Origin: an uncultured Lachnospiraceae bacterium
GTDB lineage: Bacteria > Bacillota > Clostridia > Lachnospirales > Lachnospiraceae
NCBI GenBank assembly: GCA_910579325.1
Contig: CAJTTU010000073.1
Coordinates: 1-17,542, forward strand
Reading direction: 5' to 3'
DNA length: 17,542 nt
The notes beneath the pieces were generated by a model. It was not told the origin of the DNA. It searched no databases and saw only the letters and a program-made list of their open reading frames with translations. Made by a program: the position numbers and the translations under genes. How positions within the stretch are numbered: position 1 is the stretch's first letter; the number at the start of each line of letters is the position of its first letter. Shown here in pieces: positions 14,515 to 17,542 of this stretch.

Positions 14515-14916
14515 TCACTGTTCCCCGGACTTTTTCCTACAGTCCAGATTTCCATAGGAATCAAAAAGCTCGTCTACCAACTGATGTACCTCCGCACGGG
14601 AAATATTTTTGCAGATCGCCCTGGCCAGCACCACCGTCAGGTCCTGTTCCAGTTCCTTTAACGCCTGCAGCTTATCCACATCCAGCGCAATCACCGCCCC
14701 CTTGCGCCGGTCCAGCTTGACAAAGCCCTCCTGACGCAGCACCGCATAGGCTTTATTCACCGTATGCATATTGATGCCGATCAGTTCGGCCAGCTGCCTG
14801 ACCGACGGCAGGGTATCTCCTTCCTTGATTTCCTCGGTGGCGATGCCGATTATAATCTGGTTACGCAGCTGGATATAGATCGCCTCGTCACTGTTAAAAT
14901 CTATTTCCACATACAT
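14515..14916 (-). CDS. GntR-family transcriptional regulator, YtrA subfamily
   Basis: A 133-residue regulator: an N-terminal winged helix-turn-helix (about 5-75; IYIQLRNQI, LPSVRQLAELIGINMHTVNKAY, EGFVKLDRRKGAVI) and a short helical dimerisation tail (about 80-125). That short tail without a ligand-binding domain defines the YtrA type. AGGTGA lies 6 bases before the ATG. YtrA regulators usually repress their own operon, most often with ABC transporter genes; here the next genes are mcsA, mcsB and clpC. It stands where ctsR stands in Bacillus. It shares no visible likeness to CtsR. It probably binds the inverted repeat over its own -10 box and so may control the whole operon (inference). A ctsR gene could exist outside the window. 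Confidence 0.9.
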   Translation of the reverse strand: MYVEIDFNSDEAIYIQLRNQIIIGIATEEIKEGDTLPSVRQLAELIGINMHTVNKAYAVLRQEGFVKLDRRKGAVIALDVDKLQALKELEQDLTVVLARAICKNISRAEVHQLVDELFDSYGNLDCRKKSGEQ

Positions 14917-14945
14917 GTTATCACCTGCATTTCTTTTGCCGGACC

Positions 14946-14959
14946 GCCTGAAAACAGGC
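14946..14959 (-). promoter_or_regulatory. Small hairpin in the 5' leader of the GntR-clpC operon
   Basis: GCCTG-AAAA-CAGGC, a 5-bp perfect inverted repeat with a 4-base gap, lies in the leader between the promoter and the GntR start. It could be a second protein-binding site or an RNA hairpin. Confidence 0.35.
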
Positions 14960-14969
14960 AGTTATATCT

Positions 14970-14988
14970 GTTATATGGATATTATAAC
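14970..14988 (-). promoter_or_regulatory. Candidate GntR/YtrA operator overlapping the -10 box
   Basis: A perfect inverted repeat GTTATA-N7-TATAAC covers the -10 box of the operon promoter. A further GTTATAT lies just beside it at 14961-14967. The position is right for autorepression by the adjacent YtrA-type regulator. Binding itself is inference. Confidence 0.55.
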
Positions 14989-15008
14989 AAAATATATGGA
15001 GCTGTCAA
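14981..15008 (-). promoter_or_regulatory. Strong sigma-A promoter of the GntR-mcsA-mcsB-clpC-radA operon
   Basis: On the minus strand a perfect TTGACA (15008-15003), a 16-base spacer and a perfect TATAAT (14986-14981) stand about 65 bases before the GntR start. No GGTCAAA heptads (CtsR box) and no TTAGCACTC/GAGTGCTAA pair (CIRCE) were seen around it. Confidence 0.8.
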
Positions 15009-15244
15009 GGATGAAAATTTTACAAATACATTGCACTCTTTTTCCTGGTTCAGCATGGAACTGAGTTCGCTGGCATTGGGCGGCGTCGGCGAGGACTGGG
15101 AAGCATCGCCTTCCCGAAGAAACAAACTCAGTAAACGTAAATATCATTGAAATATTACAAATAAATCTCAGATTTAAAGAGAATTAACATTATTGAAAAT
15201 ATCTTCATTTATTTGACAGATAATCTAAATACAACGGCAACAGA
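15009..15244. other. Divergent gap with a GC-rich structured island
   Basis: This stretch between the operon promoter and the SH3-M14 gene is AT-rich except for 15055-15135. The island has an outer 8-bp pair ACTGAGTT (15060-15067) / AACTCAGT (15125-15132) and an inner 6-bp hairpin GGGAAG (15098-15103) / CTTCCC (15110-15115); GGCGA/TCGCC offers an alternative inner pairing. It could be a cis-acting leader of the downstream gene, a small RNA or a dispersed repeat. A 31-codon plus-strand frame (15055-15150) runs through it without a ribosome site. TTGACA at 15213-15218 has no -10 at normal spacing before the next gene. I matched it to no riboswitch class. Confidence 0.4.
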
Positions 15245-17446
15245 ATGAACACAAGTTTTATGTATCCTAATAGAGAAGACGCATTTGGCGGCCCCGGCTC
15301 CAAAGCATATGCAAAAATAGGCTATTTAGATCCGGTAGAATTCTATAAACTTTTATGGGAGGAGTATGGATATAAATTTATTGAATACACCTCCAACGAT
15401 ACCGGCAGTAAAAAAAAAGGATACATATCAGGCGGCTCCAGTGCCGCAACTTATCCCGGTGGATTTGCCACAGGATGCTGGGGAACGGCAAACGGCAGCA
15501 GTACGGTTACCGTTTATTGGTATCCGGAAGCCAATGACAATTGTTATTTCGGCAGGCTGTCCGGCGGGGAAACTTTCACTTATCTTGAGTACGACCCAGC
15601 GAAAGATATGCAGTTTATTGAGTACAGTACGGGAGGCGGGACAAAACGGGGGTATATCCGCACTTCAGACGGTACGCCGCAAAGCAACACAATCTTAGCA
15701 AAAGCTAAAGGCGACATCAGCACCTTTACAACACCGGGAGGCGGAAATGACGGTTATCTTTACGAAGAAGAATATTGTATTATTCTGGCCCAAAGCAAAT
15801 ATTACTACAGTATCGAATACAATACCGTAACCGGAAGAAAGGTCGCTTTTGTCCTCAAAAGCAACCTGACGGCAATCGGCTCACTTTCTAAAGTCCCGTC
15901 CGTACAAGACCCTGGATCAAACGCTATTATGAGAGCAAACCAGGCAGTATACGGCGGCCCCAGCAGCAGAATTTATGCCAGTATCGGAAGCGTCGATGCC
16001 AATGAAGAAGTTAGCATCCTCCATCAGGACGAAAATTACTGTTATATCCAATACTATACTTCGACCAGCTATAAACGGGGGTATGTGCCAACTGTTTCCA
16101 TTGCTGATTACCCCTCAAATGTACCCGACAAGACCGGAACATATACCCATGGCTACTATATGAGAAGCCTTACGGCCACCAATGTTTATTCCGCTCCTGA
16201 CAGTACATCTGCCGCCCTGGGTTCTGTTTATGCAAATGAGGGTGTAACATACCTTGGCGTAACAGAAGGGATTTTCGCATTTGTGGAATACAGCAGTATG
16301 GCGGGGACAAAGAGGGGATTTATCCATCTCGCCCATCTGTTTAAAACTTACGAAAAAACTGGGTTTGGCAGATGCCGCGCAGATACGAATGTATATTACG
16401 CACCCGAAAGCGCAAAAATCGGAGAGATCTATGCTAATGAATATGTGTGTATCCTGAACAGTGCAAGTTCTATTGTAACTGATGATGATTTACGTATGAC
16501 AAACAACATTCCAGGAGCCACATGTAAATATTTCGATACTAGTGGAGAAAAACGAGAAATCAGCTATTATATTGTCGGAAATGAAAATGCGCCCAAACAA
16601 ATGATCCTAAACTTTGCAATTCATGGCCATGAAGATCCTGCAGGCAGACTAGAACAGGATGGATATGAATTAACAAAACTAGCAGTAAAACTAACAAAGA
16701 AATTAGGCGAGTCGGTTAATATAAATGGAAATTTAGGCGAATGGTGTGTTTATATCATACCAGCTTTAAATCCCGATGGAATCATCTATAAACATGGCGC
16801 TACAGATCCACACGATGCTGCAAATAACTGCAATGGAAAAGGGCGACACAACACAGTAGATTTGAATTGGAATCAGACTGTGGATTGGAACAACATAATG
16901 AATCGAATCGGGGAGATTGATTGGGATAATATTCATCAAGCATTGAGTTATTTCTCTTTAGAATATACGCAAAGCAACGAAGGTATTGATATGAACCGAT
17001 GCTATCCGTTCAAAAATTCAGAGGGTATATGGACTTACAATAAAGAAGATAAATTTATAAATAAAGGAAGAAATTACATAGGAAATAGTGCACTAAGAGC
17101 AAAAGAAGCACTATATTTATGGGCGTTAATTAACAAAATTTATAACAAGCAACCAAAAGACAAGGTATTTATTGATACCCATGGCTGGACAAATCAAATT
17201 ATTTCTGGCGATAAAGACATAGAAGACGCTTTTAGAAGTGTATTCGAACATCACGGTTCAGGAATACTTACAAATGGAACTGGATATGTTGCCCTTTATG
17301 CACATAATCTGGGATTTAGAAGCTGTCTTTTCGAATTTCCTGGTATGGATACCTTATTATCTTCTTACAATTTTAATTTTATTGAAACAAAAGGATGGGA
17401 TGAATTATATATTAATGCAATTGAAATTATCCTTGGTCTTAAATAA
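15245..17446 (+). CDS. SH3-repeat protein with C-terminal M14 zinc carboxypeptidase domain
   Basis: A 733-residue two-part protein. Residues 1-440 hold about six diverged SH3-like repeats of 60-75 residues, each closing with a motif like IEYS-x-G-x-x-KRGYI (near 46-61, 124-138, 190-204, 267-281, 346-360; the last is degenerate). Residues about 445-733 are an M14 metallocarboxypeptidase: zinc ligands His460, Glu463 (HGHE) and His646 (DTHGW), substrate arginine in DMNR (Arg585), NPDG (509-512), catalytic Glu697 in FEFPG. Wall-binding SH3 repeats plus M14 suggest a peptidoglycan peptidase. There is no signal peptide, and an in-frame TAA at 15221-15223 rules out a longer start. No Shine-Dalgarno sequence precedes the ATG. 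GC content falls from about 47% in the repeats to about 35% in the peptidase part by eye, unlike the operon next door, which suggests transfer or fusion. Confidence 0.85.
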   Translation: MNTSFMYPNREDAFGGPGSKAYAKIGYLDPVEFYKLLWEEYGYKFIEYTSNDTGSKKKGYISGGSSAATYPGGFATGCWGTANGSSTVTVYWYPEANDNCYFGRLSGGETFTYLEYDPAKDMQFIEYSTGGGTKRGYIRTSDGTPQSNTILAKAKGDISTFTTPGGGNDGYLYEEEYCIILAQSKYYYSIEYNTVTGRKVAFVLKSNLTAIGSLSKVPSVQDPGSNAIMRANQAVYGGPSSRIYASIGSVDANEEVSILHQDENYCYIQYYTSTSYKRGYVPTVSIADYPSNVPDKTGTYTHGYYMRSLTATNVYSAPDSTSAALGSVYANEGVTYLGVTEGIFAFVEYSSMAGTKRGFIHLAHLFKTYEKTGFGRCRADTNVYYAPESAKIGEIYANEYVCILNSASSIVTDDDLRMTNNIPGATCKYFDTSGEKREISYYIVGNENAPKQMILNFAIHGHEDPAGRLEQDGYELTKLAVKLTKKLGESVNINGNLGEWCVYIIPALNPDGIIYKHGATDPHDAANNCNGKGRHNTVDLNWNQTVDWNNIMNRIGEIDWDNIHQALSYFSLEYTQSNEGIDMNRCYPFKNSEGIWTYNKEDKFINKGRNYIGNSALRAKEALYLWALINKIYNKQPKDKVFIDTHGWTNQIISGDKDIEDAFRSVFEHHGSGILTNGTGYVALYAHNLGFRSCLFEFPGMDTLLSSYNFNFIETKGWDELYINAIEIILGLK

Positions 17447-17542
17447 TCTCTATACAGTATTAAACATTTAGCATTATGAGAAAATATTAGGTTGCTCCAA
17501 AATCAAAATAGGTTATAGAAAAAGGAATATAAAAAATCCCTA

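Noticed and set aside
14917..15050. CtsR heptads or a CIRCE element in front of the clp operon
   Set aside because: Looked for GGTCAAA tandem heptads and for TTAGCACTC-N9-GAGTGCTAA. Only a single GAGTGC-like half is seen on the minus strand near 15035, without a partner.
15011..15064. 17-codon plus-strand peptide frame (MKILQIHC...) upstream of the SH3-M14 gene
   Set aside because: AAGG directly abuts the ATG, so there is no usable ribosome site spacing, and the frame overlaps the operon promoter region. Looked at as a signalling peptide but nothing supports it.
15055..15135. A known riboswitch (c-di-GMP I/II, c-di-AMP, T-box, SAM) in the GC-rich island
   Set aside because: The conserved core sequences of these classes that I know are absent; the island is reported only as unexplained structure.
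15366..15698. Plus-strand frame of 110 codons preceded by GGGAGG inside the SH3-M14 gene
   Set aside because: It has a good-looking ribosome site, but the frame lies wholly within the SH3-repeat coding region and its product resembles no family; the repeat frame is clearly the coding one.
1..17542. CRISPR arrays, tRNA or rRNA genes, insertion sequences, phage genes
   Set aside because: No regular direct-repeat/spacer pattern, cloverleaf, rRNA segment, transposase or integrase was recognised on either strand.

Overview
The window looks like a chromosomal segment of a low-to-mid-GC Bacillota, most likely a Clostridia of the Lachnospiraceae type. The signs are an McsA-McsB-ClpC-RadA operon, a class B sortase, a class II Fba of the Gram-positive type, paired short CHR (chromate-family) transporters, a stand-alone FeoA domain, strong GGAGG ribosome binding sites and TATAAT -10 boxes. 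The genus call is inference; the gene families are read directly. Most of the window is ordinary housekeeping DNA of balanced base composition. The last 2.4 kb is visibly richer in A+T.

Layout. At 150-2764 three minus-strand genes follow one another: class B sortase, fructose-bisphosphate aldolase (fba) and sfsA. At 2899-4595 there is a plus-strand block: a FeoA-domain protein ending in a good hairpin terminator, then two translationally coupled CHR transporter halves. At 4558-6460 two overlapping minus-strand genes, a PlsC-type acyltransferase and a DUF3810 putative membrane metalloprotease, converge on the transporter pair. At 6573-8324 on the plus strand are a small proline-rich ORF and an AGCS sodium:amino-acid symporter. 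At 8335-14916 lies a long minus-strand operon, in transcription order: GntR/YtrA-type regulator, mcsA, mcsB, clpC, a small conserved beta-rich protein, radA. Divergent from it at 15245-17446 is a large protein with about six SH3-like repeats and a C-terminal M14 zinc carboxypeptidase domain.

How the genes work together. McsA, McsB and ClpC form the protein-arginine-phosphorylation/unfoldase quality-control system; in Bacillus the operon is headed by the repressor CtsR. Here a YtrA-type GntR protein takes the CtsR position, a strong sigma-A promoter with an inverted repeat over its -10 box precedes it, and I saw no CtsR heptad boxes. McsB also differs from the family pattern at positions aligned with catalytic and phosphoarginine-sensing residues. 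The other blocks look like independent transcription units.

Points most worth a second look: the GntR-headed Clp operon with a divergent McsB; the leaderless SH3-repeat M14 peptidase, which has an in-frame stop just upstream so no signal peptide can be missing; a GC-rich structured island (15055-15135) in the AT-rich gap between them; an in-frame TGA separating a good SD-ATG from the DUF3810 reading frame; and four tandem 33-bp units inside that same gene.
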